A DNA stretch of 64,000 nt. Source: Desulfobacterales bacterium (GTDB lineage Bacteria > Desulfobacterota > Desulfobacteria > Desulfobacterales > JAAELO01). The translations under genes and the position numbers were made by a program. The notes beneath the pieces were generated by a model. It saw only the letters and a list, made by a program, of their open reading frames with translations. It did not search any database and had not been told where the DNA came from. The stretch covers positions 1 through 64,000 of the forward strand of contig JAAELO010000047.1 of NCBI GenBank assembly GCA_024226555.1, read 5' to 3'. Shown one piece after another: positions 35,191 to 43,375 of the stretch (positions are counted from its first letter, which is position 1; each line of letters opens with the position of its first letter).

Positions 35191-35997
35191 ATGCAAAAGA
35201 GTAGCTTAATCATACTTATCTTAATAAGTTTACTTATACTTAGTGGGCCCAAAATGAATGATAAAAAATTTAAAAATTATTCAATATCAAATAATGATGT
35301 ATATTATGTCAGGTTCAGCCCTAAAACAAAACTTGAAGGAGCAGACCCTGCAACTTTCACTGTTTTTGATAAATCAAAATTCAATTACAGATATTTAACA
35401 GAACTTGCTGCCGATAAAAGTGGTTTCTATCTATACGATCAAAAAATCCCATTTGAAAACGCACATCAGGTCAGGATATTAGCCCCATATAGTAACGGCT
35501 ATTGCATGTATCTCTTTTCCCATAAATCTAAGCTGTTTAGAATTAATAGTAATGACAAGAGGGTTGATGCAGTTAAAAACAGCGGAGGCGATTTTATTGC
35601 CATCCCTACTAATAAAGATAATATATCTTCCCACTATTTTAAAAAGAGTGATGCAGTCTGTTTCTATGATATTCACACCAATCAGATGATTAAGTTAGAA
35701 GATGCAAACCCAAAAACATTCCATGGATATTCTCAAAGATACGGTTTTAACCTTTTCTGGGGTAAAGATGACAAATTCGTTTATAGCGAGGGATCAAAAA
35801 TTAAAGATGCTGACATTAAAACATTCAAATATGCAGGATGGATATACGCTAAAGATATAAACCGTGTTTATGTTCTGGGTAGAAAATGGACAGTTATAAA
35901 GGAAGCAGATCCTTCAACTTTTGAAGTAGTCAAAGGCAGAGGGATTGATGCAGTTGATAAAAAATATGCATACAATAATGGTCATATTGTGAATTGA
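35191..35997 (+). CDS. DKNYY-domain protein, secreted
   Basis: 268 residues with a signal peptide (MQKSSLIILILISLLILSG). The mature part consists of repeated short beta units of the DKNYY type: DKSGFYLYDQKI, DDKFVYSEGSKIKDAD, DINRVYVLGRKWTVIKEAD and DKKYAYNNGHIV. DKNYY proteins are cell-surface or lipoprotein-like with unknown function. RBS AAAGG precedes the ATG, and the MITE at 35009-35171 ends 19 bp upstream, so its promoter must lie within or before the element. Confidence 0.75.
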   Translation: MQKSSLIILILISLLILSGPKMNDKKFKNYSISNNDVYYVRFSPKTKLEGADPATFTVFDKSKFNYRYLTELAADKSGFYLYDQKIPFENAHQVRILAPYSNGYCMYLFSHKSKLFRINSNDKRVDAVKNSGGDFIAIPTNKDNISSHYFKKSDAVCFYDIHTNQMIKLEDANPKTFHGYSQRYGFNLFWGKDDKFVYSEGSKIKDADIKTFKYAGWIYAKDINRVYVLGRKWTVIKEADPSTFEVVKGRGIDAVDKKYAYNNGHIVN

Positions 35998-36081
35998 AAT
36001 ATTAAAGAAAAAAAGTAAATCCCTTATATTTTACAAAATATATTTTCCTTAAAAGGTGCGTTGACAAACCGTTAACACACC

Positions 36082-36411
36082 CTATGTAACTGATTGAATA
36101 AAATCTTTTCCACTTTTAGAAAAATCCCACCCTATATCAATAGCATTCTTGATGAAATGTACAATATGCTTTGGAGTGATTGTTGGATATGAATTCTTAT
36201 CAATTTCCTCACTAACAATATCTGGAAAATTTAACCATAAATCACTGGTAACAAGCCCTTTTAGTATTAACTTACAACCATTATGTTTTTCGCTTTGAAT
36301 GGTAATATTAAAATCAAATTCACCCTCATCTTTCCAGGATATCGATATCACATATCGATACACGATACCTTCTACAACAATTTTCCTTGATTTGTTTTTC
36401 GGTAATGCCAT
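36082..36411 (-). CDS. hypothetical protein (MALPKNKSRKI family)
   Basis: 109 residues, soluble. The start MALPKNKSRKIVVEGIVYRY and the C-terminal YPTITPKHIVHFIKNAIDIGW are recognisable in a widespread family of small uncharacterised bacterial proteins (recalled, not searched). Five bases separate it from the upstream gene at 36417-36824, so they form a two-gene unit. A possible immunity or accessory role in this island is speculation. The gap 35998-36081 holds nothing notable. Confidence 0.6.
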   Translation of the reverse strand: MALPKNKSRKIVVEGIVYRYVISISWKDEGEFDFNITIQSEKHNGCKLILKGLVTSDLWLNFPDIVSEEIDKNSYPTITPKHIVHFIKNAIDIGWDFSKSGKDFIQSVT

Positions 36412-36416
36412 ATATT

Positions 36417-36824
36417 CTATTCTTTTCTTATTGAAATTATTGATGTTCTGTTTTCTTTTAAAAACTTAATAAGGTAATCCAAATCTTCTTTTGTAGGTTC
36501 TCCATACTTTTCATTTGCTCTAAATTTAATACAAGATAATGCATGAATTGTATCCGAGAGATCTTTTATCACTGAAGGTTTTTCTTCTATATAAAAGCCT
36601 GCTGTTTCATTCCATTCTTTCAAAATTTGAATATATTTCGTTTTCTTTCCAAAAAAATACAAATCATAAATTTTTTTTGCAATCCAATCAAATTCAAACT
36701 CATCCATTACAAATGATGAATTAGTACTTGTTTCAAAAATTACATAATCTTTAAAAACACCATAAGGTGGAGGCTCTTTTGCCCATTTTGTATTGTATTG
36801 TTCACTCTTCTTATTCATAAACAT
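36417..36824 (-). CDS. hypothetical protein, upstream partner of the MALPKNKSRKI gene
   Basis: 135 residues, soluble, rich in aromatic residues and Lys/Glu; no membrane segment. Sequence such as FVMDEFEFDWIAKKIYDLYFFGKK suggests a helical fold. No family recognised. It heads a two-gene reverse-strand unit with 36082-36411. The pseudogene at 36831-37150 ends directly upstream, so this gene may have lost its native promoter region. Confidence 0.55.
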   Translation of the reverse strand: MFMNKKSEQYNTKWAKEPPPYGVFKDYVIFETSTNSSFVMDEFEFDWIAKKIYDLYFFGKKTKYIQILKEWNETAGFYIEEKPSVIKDLSDTIHALSCIKFRANEKYGEPTKEDLDYLIKFLKENRTSIISIRKE

Positions 36825-36830
36825 TAATTA

Positions 36831-37150
36831 GTTTCAGCAAGTAGTACATAGTTTTTACCATTCTTTATACATTTCGGGCATGTTGTGTACCACATAAACC
36901 ACCTCTTGATGTTCATTCCTTTACTTTTAACCCAGAGACTCAAAATCTTTACACCATTTCCCAGTATCTTTATAAGGTCCTTCAAAAACCTTGCTAAACA
37001 AATCAGTTGTTAAAGTAACATTTTCCCCATCAGAAATCTCCTTATCGACAGCAAGGTAAGCATCCATATTCCACTTTTGAAGTATGTAGATTGATTCTCT
37101 GCATCATATACATAATAATCAGAATGATGATATAGCGAGTGGTATATAAT
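36831..37150 (-). pseudogene. GyrI-like small-molecule-binding protein, decayed
   Basis: The reverse strand reads, in two frames, YHHSDYYVYDAENQSTYFKS, then AYLAVDKEISDGENVTLTT, FSKVFEGPYKDTGKWCKDFE, a stop, and finally WFMWYTTCPKCIKNGKNYV. This matches the C-terminal half of GyrI-like (SOUL/AraC-effector fold) proteins ending in TTCPKC...GKNYV. A frameshift near 37075 and a stop near 36945 make it non-functional. Confidence 0.65.
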
Positions 37151-37249
37151 GATTAGAAAAACTTTTTTTCTTATGTTTTCTCCTCATAAATAATTTATTC
37201 AAAATGAGAATATAAAATATAGGAATCATTGTAAATAAAATAAACTTAA

Positions 37250-37379
37250 GGGAACCTCTAATACTTAGAATTTTTGATAAAAAACAAGGCATAACAAAAA
37301 ATAACGGGTTGATTTTACTACAGTTTTATTTTTGTTATAACGATGTGTTTCGCAAAAAGATCAGTTATTAGAGATTCCC
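37250..37379 (+). mobile_element. GGGAACC-family MITE
   Basis: 130-bp copy with exact TTAA duplications (37246-37249 and 37380-37383). Interior of the CAAGGCATAACAAAA / TTTTGTTATAACGATG sub-group, as at 55127 and 57912. Confidence 0.95.
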
Positions 37380-37476
37380 TTAACTTATCTCTTTGGATAG
37401 GAAAATAGATCTTTTGCAAAAAGGAAATTTTTACATCTGCCCTTTTTTCAAATTATGAATTTAAATTTTATTTCAT

Positions 37477-37824
37477 TCATGCCTTTTTTTCAATTTTCCT
37501 TGTTTTTAATGATTCCTCTCTTGTTCTATCATTTATTTTATAAAGATAGATCTGATCTGCATCTTTCATATCCAGTTCAGGGTTATTTTTGCAGCCGATT
37601 TGAGTCAGGTAGTTTTTCAGAAAATCGATATGGTGTTTAGGACATTTTTCGCTAAGAATCCATCCAATTTCGAGTATATCCACATTGTGTATGGTCAGGA
37701 AGCTATGTTTAGGGTTATTTGTTAAGCCAACATACCACTCATTATTACTTCCTCCAAACATTCTCATGCAGCTAATAAATGAACTCACATTACTGGTCAG
37801 GTCTGGTTTAGTGTAGATGTACAT
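37477..37824 (-). CDS. hypothetical protein, possibly GIY-YIG-like
   Basis: 115 residues. NNEWYVGLTNNPKHSFLTIH has the spacing of a GIY-YIG-type nuclease start (here EWYVGLT...), but the second Tyr/Arg/Glu motifs of active enzymes are not convincing. The C-terminus is basic. It could be a degraded or non-catalytic member, or an unrelated fold. It lies next to a MITE copy and a REP-like repeat, in an area of gene decay. Confidence 0.45.
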   Translation of the reverse strand: MYIYTKPDLTSNVSSFISCMRMFGGSNNEWYVGLTNNPKHSFLTIHNVDILEIGWILSEKCPKHHIDFLKNYLTQIGCKNNPELDMKDADQIYLYKINDRTREESLKTRKIEKKA

Positions 37825-39085
37825 GGTTTTCCTTTTTGATTTTTGTTTTTATGAAATTATAAAATATTCAAACAGCAAGACCTCCTGGATTCCTGATACT
37901 CATCTAAAAACAAGTTTTTTTCTCAGTTCTGGAATGACGACCGATCTTTAATTTTTACACAATCTGTTTGTTAAACCCTAAAATAGAAATGTAGTTTTTC
38001 AAACATTTCTATGTGTCTCTTTTATGGACGTTAATCTTGAAGACAATCGAGTAAAAATGGTTTTCATTTTTTTTATGCAATGCTTTATCAATCAAAAGTT
38101 TAGCTTCCGGCAGGAGGTTTTGCTCTTACGGCTTTTTAAATGATTTTAAAAAATATTTAAAAAGCGGAAGCAGGCAAGCGGCTTCCCTACAAGAATTGTT
38201 TTTTCTAATAGAACAAGCAGTTCTTACAAAACAATTATTAGAAAAAAGGTATGGAAGGGAGCAATTTCTCCCATACCTGTCAACGCCTCTTTCATATGTA
38301 GTTTAAGTGTGTACTATCTCTTTCACACGCAAATCTGGTGTTTCGCTGAAGAAAATCTTCAGTTACGTTTTTTTTAATTGAAAAAGCTGGAATTAAAAAA
38401 TTTTAACAAAAATAAAAACTAAGGCTTTTTGTTAAATGACCAGATCAATTCACTCAATATTAAGACCAGAGAAGCGCTGAATAAGGCCTGATATACAAAA
38501 CAGAAAGCAATTGTATGGGGCTTTGGTCGTGCTTTATCTCTGTGATTAATAATGTTTGAGTGAAAAAACTGCCCCAACGTGTGAAAGAGGCGTTGACGGA
38601 ATGGTGGACTTTCTGTAAAAAAGAAAACAGACATGGTTGTTTCTCCGTTGTAGAAATAATTGTGTTCAGAGTCTTAGCGGGGGCCGTGAACCTCTGCTTT
38701 GACTCGCCTGTGTAAATCTAATTACTACCCTAATATAATACTTACCAATATTTCAAGCTTAAAATTAATTTATTTTTACTTCAATTTAAAATTTGTTTTC
38801 AAATTTGAAAAATTGAGATCAAAGATTGTGTTTTTTAATACCCCTATGGTCATTTTTAATTGCTGTAAAATATCTATTCAAAGCCAGGAATCTTTCATCA
38901 ATTTTAAACACTCGATATCAAAAGCATCCCAGAACATATCACAGTGAATCTTTGATTATTAAAATTCAATTATATTTCAATATTTTGCTTCTAAATATAT
39001 ATTTTCCAAACTGTGGACAGGTAAATTTGGATAAAGGGATCCTGGTGTTCCTTTTAATAAATATTAATATGAAAAGAGGTAAAAC
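37825..39085. other. gene-poor accessory stretch
   Basis: About 1.26 kb with no convincing gene. It holds a REP-like sequence at 37872-37932 (GGATTCCTGATACTCATC ... CTGGAATGAC), a hairpin at 37988-38016, a hairpin GGTATGG/CCATACC at 38249-38278, and the inverted pair at 38279/38582. The reverse frame 38419-38634 (71 codons) lies inside that inverted pair and looks like the remnant of a repeat. The last 380 bp are extremely AT-rich. Confidence 0.5.
38279..38597. repeat. 319-bp segment bounded by 16-bp inverted repeats
   Basis: GTCAACGCCTCTTTCA at 38279-38294 and its exact reverse complement TGAAAGAGGCGTTGAC at 38582-38597. The interior is more GC-rich than its surroundings. It could be a small mobile or integron-like cassette, or the remnant of a palindromic repeat. 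No target duplication is obvious. Confidence 0.55.
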
Positions 39086-41716
39086 ATGAAAATCGAGTAC
39101 AAATTTGTAAACACATCTTCTGAGAAAATGAATCTTTATAAATTCAGGAAAAAAGTTTTTGTTGATGAAGAGGAACGATTTACAAGTGATAAAGACTATA
39201 TTACTGACCAGTTTGACAGCTTTGACGAAACATTGAATGTTGCGGCTTTTATGGATAAGGAGATTATTGCTGCTGTCCGGTTAACAATGGAGGATGAATC
39301 CGGACTACCCGTGGATTTACAATGGGATTTTTTAGAATTTAAAAAAAAATGTAATGACCGTTTTGCCAGTATTGGATGGTTATGCAGTACCCGGAAACAC
39401 AGGAATGAGACCGGATTAATTAAAGGACTAATTAAATTTGGAGTTTCTGAATTAAAAAAAAGGAGTTATGAGCATATTTTAGCAGTAATTCACCCACCAA
39501 TTTATGGTCCCCTTAATTCCTACTTTGGATTCAAAAAGATAGGACCACAGTTTCAGGATAAAATCTTAAAAGTTGATATGATTCCTGTATATAGTTTAGC
39601 GGATGATATTCTTTCAGGTGTTAACGGGGAAATCCCTCAAAAATTTGATAGTTTTTCATTAGATTGCAAAGAGCAAAGTAATGATGGTCAACCTGATAAA
39701 AATATAATTAAAATTGAGAAAGAAAATCTGTTAAAAAAATCAATGATTCATGGGAAATATCATTTTTTTGAGCAGGCATTTTCAAGAAATATTGGTATTT
39801 TTACTATGGCTGAACAGGAAAAAATTCTTAATTCGAGAATAGCAATTCCGGGACTGGGAGGTGTTGGAGGTCAACATTTAATAACGCTTGCGAGAGCTGG
39901 TTTTGGTAATTTTAATATTGCTGATCTGGATTATTTTGAACCTGTGAATACAAACAGGCAGTATGGAGCAAAGGTAAGTACTTTTGAGAAATCAAAAACT
40001 GAGACTATGTATAAAGAGGCTATGGATGTAAACCCTTTTCTTGATATCAGGTGTTTCGAAAATGGTGTATCTGAAGAGAATATAGATGAGTTTCTTAAAG
40101 ATGTGGACCTGGTTGCTGATGCAATGGACTTCTTCAATTTTGATATTAGAAGGTTAATATTCAAAAAAGCACAGGAGAAAAACATACCTGTAATAACTGC
40201 TGGCCCACTTGGATTTAGTTCTGCATTGCTTATTTTTATGCCTGATAAAGGAATGTTATTTGATGAATATTTCAATATAAATGATGATTTGAGTCTTGAA
40301 GATAAACTGATCAGGTTTATTGTTGGCCTTGCTCCAAAAGCAACGCAGGCATCATATATTGACCCTTTATCTATAAGTATGGAAAACAGGAGGGGGCCTT
40401 CTACGGGTGCAGCCTGTCAACTATGCAGCTCAGTTATTACAACTGAGGCAATACGAATCATTCTTAAAAAAAGAGGAGTAAAACCGGTTCCCTCTTATTT
40501 TCAGTATGATCCATATGCCGGGAAATTTCACAGGGGTTTTCTTTTCGGAGGAAACAGACATCCTCTTCAGAAGCTCAAATATTTTATGGTTAAAAGAGTA
40601 CTCTCTAAAAATGAGATGATTACAGGTCCTAAGGAGATACCCAATATTCCTGTGACTGGGAAAATGTGTGATGAAACTGTTAAATATCTGATATCTGCAG
40701 GAATGCAGGCACCATCTGGAGACAATTGCCAACCCTGGAAATTTGAATATTGTGAACCATACCTTTTGGTGTTCCTTGAACCTAATGCTGATAATTCGTT
40801 CTTCAACTTAAATCAGATTGCATCTTATATCGCGTGCGGGGCTGCAGTTGAAAATATACTTCTGGCAGCCGGAAGGTTTGGTGTTTCAGGAAATGTTGAA
40901 TATCTACCTGAAAAAGATCAGCCCTTTTTGGTAGCAAAAATTCATCTGTCATATGAAAACAAAAAAGAAGACCCTCTTCAACGGTTTATCTGGACAAGAC
41001 ATACAAACAGAACAAATTTTAATCGTAAGCCATTATCTGAGCCAGACCTGAATACTTTAGAAAGTAGTATATCTGATTTTCCGGATGTTTCTCTTAAACT
41101 AATAACCAAAAGAAAAGATATAAACGATCTGGCAGATGTAGTTTTTGATGTTGATAAAATAAGGTCTGAGCGTAAGGACCTCCATGAGCATCTAACAAAA
41201 ATGATTAGATATACAGATCTGGATGCATTGTTAAGAAAGGATGGGTTTCCACTTAAAAACCTTGAAGCTGGAGCATTGGGTAATTTGTTTCTTAAACTCA
41301 GTAAACCGTGGCTGGTGATGAACTTCCTGAATAAAAGAGGCATGGGTAAAATGGTTTCAATTGCGGCATCGCAAGGAGTTAAGCAGGCATCTGCAATAGG
41401 TCTTTTAAAAATTAATGGAAATTCAACTAAAGATTTTATAGTTGGCGGGCAATCGCTTGAAAGATTGTGGTTAGAGTGCACTCGGCAGGGTATCTCATTT
41501 CAGCCAATGACTGCTGTTACACTTTTCAGGCATAGATGGAATCTTGGACTAAAAAATGATTTTGCTATGGCTCATCAGCAACTTTTAGGTAAAATCTGGC
41601 CTGTTTATGAATCATTATTTGGTGCTAATCCAAATGAATCACATATAATGCTGTTCAGGTTGGGTTATGGAAAACTAATATCCCGTAGAACCTATAGAAA
41701 AGAGATTAAAATTTAA
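39086..41716 (+). CDS. GNAT-like / E1-like (ThiF) / nitroreductase three-domain fusion
   Basis: 876 residues in one frame. Residues about 1-190 resemble the N-acyl amino acid synthase or autoinducer-synthase GNAT group (LYKFRKKVFVDEEERF; ASIGWLCSTRKHRN). Residues about 220-500 are an E1/ThiF/MoeB adenylation domain: nucleotide loop GLGGVGGQHLITLARAGFGNFNI-type at about 255, with DLDYFEPVNTNRQ. Residues about 530-870 are nitroreductase-like (SAGMQAPSGDNCQPWKFE, FIWTRHTNRTNF, ASAIGLL, YGKLISR). ThiF-nitroreductase fusions are known (mycobacterial Rv1355c/MoeY type); here an acyltransferase-like domain is added. Substrate unknown. It is a single-gene unit with a terminator at 41744. Confidence 0.8.
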   Translation: MKIEYKFVNTSSEKMNLYKFRKKVFVDEEERFTSDKDYITDQFDSFDETLNVAAFMDKEIIAAVRLTMEDESGLPVDLQWDFLEFKKKCNDRFASIGWLCSTRKHRNETGLIKGLIKFGVSELKKRSYEHILAVIHPPIYGPLNSYFGFKKIGPQFQDKILKVDMIPVYSLADDILSGVNGEIPQKFDSFSLDCKEQSNDGQPDKNIIKIEKENLLKKSMIHGKYHFFEQAFSRNIGIFTMAEQEKILNSRIAIPGLGGVGGQHLITLARAGFGNFNIADLDYFEPVNTNRQYGAKVSTFEKSKTETMYKEAMDVNPFLDIRCFENGVSEENIDEFLKDVDLVADAMDFFNFDIRRLIFKKAQEKNIPVITAGPLGFSSALLIFMPDKGMLFDEYFNINDDLSLEDKLIRFIVGLAPKATQASYIDPLSISMENRRGPSTGAACQLCSSVITTEAIRIILKKRGVKPVPSYFQYDPYAGKFHRGFLFGGNRHPLQKLKYFMVKRVLSKNEMITGPKEIPNIPVTGKMCDETVKYLISAGMQAPSGDNCQPWKFEYCEPYLLVFLEPNADNSFFNLNQIASYIACGAAVENILLAAGRFGVSGNVEYLPEKDQPFLVAKIHLSYENKKEDPLQRFIWTRHTNRTNFNRKPLSEPDLNTLESSISDFPDVSLKLITKRKDINDLADVVFDVDKIRSERKDLHEHLTKMIRYTDLDALLRKDGFPLKNLEAGALGNLFLKLSKPWLVMNFLNKRGMGKMVSIAASQGVKQASAIGLLKINGNSTKDFIVGGQSLERLWLECTRQGISFQPMTAVTLFRHRWNLGLKNDFAMAHQQLLGKIWPVYESLFGANPNESHIMLFRLGYGKLISRRTYRKEIKI

Positions 41717-41743
41717 TTGGTAGAGAAGCTTTAAAATTACGAG

Positions 41744-41773
41744 TTGTGGCGGAAAAATGATTCCGCCATAACT
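41744..41773 (+). terminator. hairpin after the GNAT/ThiF/nitroreductase gene
   Basis: GTTGTGGCGGAA pairs with TTCCGCCATAAC (11 of 12) around a 6-nt loop; a short T-containing tail (TTTAAAACC) follows. A weak-tail intrinsic terminator. Confidence 0.65.
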
Positions 41774-41844
41774 TTAAAACCTATGAAATTGATAGTTGAC
41801 AATTAATGGTGTTTAAGCGATATCTGTTTTTTATAAACGCTATA

Positions 41845-41860
41845 GGGAACCTCTAATAAT
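41845..41860 (+). repeat. GGGAACC-family terminus, solo fragment
   Basis: GGGAACCTCTAATAAT after TATA (41841-41844). It sits just upstream of the RBS (AAAGGA) of the gene at 41878. Confidence 0.55.
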
Positions 41861-41877
41861 TTTATAAAGGATTAAAA

Positions 41878-42180
41878 ATGAAAAAAAACATTGTAGTTTG
41901 CATTATCATATTACTTTTAATAATACCTTCAATTTCTTTTGGATCAGGCTTGATAAAAATCTTCAAAAATGACTCAAAATACTATGTAGCTCCTGTAGAA
42001 TCCATACTTTATATTAAATATCAAAGTAGAGATAAAACCTTGATAATTAATTTCTACGATAAAATGAAGAGTGTATTAATAAGAGATATCTTAAATGAGG
42101 AAGCGGATAAATTGATTCAAAAAATTTATAATCCAAATCGAAAAAAAACTTTGCTGATTGAAGTAGACGTTTTTAAATAA
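41878..42180 (+). CDS. small secreted hypothetical protein
   Basis: 100 residues with a signal peptide (MKKNIVVCIIILLLIIPSIS, cleavage near FGS). The mature part is basic and beta-rich (KYYVAPVESILYIKYQ, KTLLIEVDVFK). No family recognised. Bounded by a MITE terminus fragment upstream and by another directly after the stop codon (42182), so the gene is clasped between two element ends. Lengths and composition resemble the other small secreted genes of this region. Confidence 0.6.
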   Translation: MKKNIVVCIIILLLIIPSISFGSGLIKIFKNDSKYYVAPVESILYIKYQSRDKTLIINFYDKMKSVLIRDILNEEADKLIQKIYNPNRKKTLLIEVDVFK

Positions 42181-42181
42181 A

Positions 42182-42200
42182 GGGAACCTCTAAAAACTGG
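42182..42200 (+). repeat. GGGAACC-family terminus, solo fragment
   Basis: GGGAACCTCTAAAAACTGG starting 2 bases after the stop codon at 42180, followed by a short ATTTGATTGAAAAC piece of the core. Confidence 0.55.
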
Positions 42201-42239
42201 AAATTTGATTGAAAACTTATATTTTGCATATTTTCTGAA

Positions 42240-42300
42240 TTTGTGAGATTCCTGATACGCTACAAAAAACAAGTTTCTTGTAGCGTTCTGGAATAACATG
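42240..42300. repeat. REP-like palindrome
   Basis: GTGAGATTCCTGATACGC, then CTACAA...TTGTAG inner stem, then TTCTGGAATAACATG. The outer GATTCCTGATAC / CTGGAATAAC frame is shared with 37872-37932, so this is a second, low-copy palindromic repeat family. Confidence 0.55.
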
Positions 42301-42322
42301 TAGTTCCATGGTGCTAAGCTTG

Positions 42323-42757
42323 TTAAATCAGCCCTCTTTTCTTCAATGAATCAAATCTCGTTTCAGCAATAAACCCATAAATAAATGAGAGACATCCTGC
42401 ATCTAAAGTAATTTCAAAAGCAATTAATAAAGTAAGTAAAGGGATCATCCCTGATTGTAAAGAAAATTGTTCTGAGATCGAAAAAAGAAAAGCAATTGAT
42501 AAAACTATCTTTATTAGTAGTGAAGCTATAATTGAGAAACTTACAAGTTTAGCCTCTTCTGATTTTGTTGGTAGTCTTTTATGGTTATGAAGAAATGTTA
42601 TTATAGTAAAAAAAGCTGCGCCTAACAATGGTACGATAGCGATGCTTATTTTAGAAAATTCTAAAAAGTCTAAAATTACATTCAAAATAATAGCTGATAA
42701 TAAATATATGGTACTGAATATTATAACATACTTGAAAACATTAACTTCCTTATTCAA
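42323..42757 (-). CDS. integral membrane protein, possibly ABZJ_00895 family
   Basis: 144 residues, four membrane helices (about 8-28, 37-54, 75-96, 104-124). The short loop HNHKRLPTKSEEAKL between helices 2 and 3 resembles the ABZJ_00895 family of small membrane proteins (F..N.R.P...E). Function of that family is unknown. A MITE copy at 42803 lies directly upstream of its start, so the promoter is probably within the element or in the 45 bp between. No cotranscribed neighbour. Confidence 0.6.
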   Translation of the reverse strand: MNKEVNVFKYVIIFSTIYLLSAIILNVILDFLEFSKISIAIVPLLGAAFFTIITFLHNHKRLPTKSEEAKLVSFSIIASLLIKIVLSIAFLFSISEQFSLQSGMIPLLTLLIAFEITLDAGCLSFIYGFIAETRFDSLKKRGLI

Positions 42758-42802
42758 AATACTGCCCCTTTATATTAATTTTAGTAAACAGAGTCCCTAT
42801 AG

Positions 42803-42931
42803 GGGAATCTCTAATAACTGTCTTTTAGCCGAACTACAGCGTTGTTCGAAATAAAAAACTGTTGTAAAATCGCCTCGTTATTTATTTCTTACCCTTGTAT
42901 TTCAATCAAAATCCTAATTATTAGAGGTCCC
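42803..42931 (-). mobile_element. GGGAACC-family MITE
   Basis: 129-bp copy in reverse orientation. ATAG flanks both ends (42799-42802 and 42932-42935). One base is lost from the right terminus (GAGGTCCC). Confidence 0.85.
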
Positions 42932-42971
42932 ATAGTTTAAAAAAGAAGAAATGACAAGATAATTAAGTATA

Positions 42972-43040
42972 GGGAACCTATAATAATTTGAATTGTGGAT
43001 AAAATACAAGGCATTACAAAAAAAATAAAGAGTAGAACAT
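42972..43040 (+). repeat. GGGAACC-family MITE, left half only
   Basis: Starts GGGAACCTATAATAATTTG and runs through ATAAAATACAAGGCATTACA, then stops at unrelated sequence. The right half is missing. It lies between two other copies in a 580-bp cluster (42803-43375) with no gene. Confidence 0.75.
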
Positions 43041-43088
43041 GACTCAGAAAAGATTCCCTAAAAAAGCAGATCCTCTGGATTCCCTTAA

Positions 43089-43219
43089 GGGAACCTCTAA
43101 TAATTTAATTTTTGGATGAAATTACAAGGCATTTCAAAAAATAACGAGCCGATTTTATTACAGTTTTTTTTTGGAAATAACAAAGTATTTCGCCAAAAGA
43201 GAGGTTATTAGAGATTCCC
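43089..43219 (+). mobile_element. GGGAACC-family MITE
   Basis: 131-bp copy with exact TTAA duplications (43085-43088 and 43220-43223). Interior AAAAAATAACGAGCCGATT and GGAAATAACAAAGTATTTCG, the sub-group of 35009 and 19148. A reverse-strand frame running through it is an artefact of the repeat. Confidence 0.95.
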
Positions 43220-43331
43220 TTAAATAAATATACTTGTCTTTTACATAACCAAACGATTTTACAGTGATCTTGTCTCTTGATTTGTTTTTTATCTGATATT
43301 TTGATATTCCGGTATATGAAAACAGACTTAA

Positions 43332-43375
43332 GGGAACCTCTAATAATTATAATTTTGGATGAAATATGAGACCGG
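43332..43375 (+). repeat. GGGAACC-family left arm fused to the start of the 1098-aa gene
   Basis: GGGAACCTCTAATAATTATAATTTTGGATGAAATATGAGACC: the family interior GATGAAATACAAGGC reads GATGAAATATGAGACC here, which produces the ATG at 43366. TTAA precedes it (43328-43331). Confidence 0.75.

Noticed and set aside
38419-38634. Reverse-strand 71-codon frame
   Set aside because: It spans one arm of the 16-bp inverted pair and overlaps its GC-rich interior; more likely a repeat remnant than a gene.
38699-39089. Two overlapping forward frames of 82-87 codons
   Set aside because: Extremely AT-rich, low-complexity sequence without RBS; they end inside the RBS region of the next gene.
39086-41716. Annotation of the fusion as a molybdopterin-synthesis enzyme
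   Set aside because: The ThiF domain alone does not define that role; there are no moa/moe genes nearby and the added domains point elsewhere.
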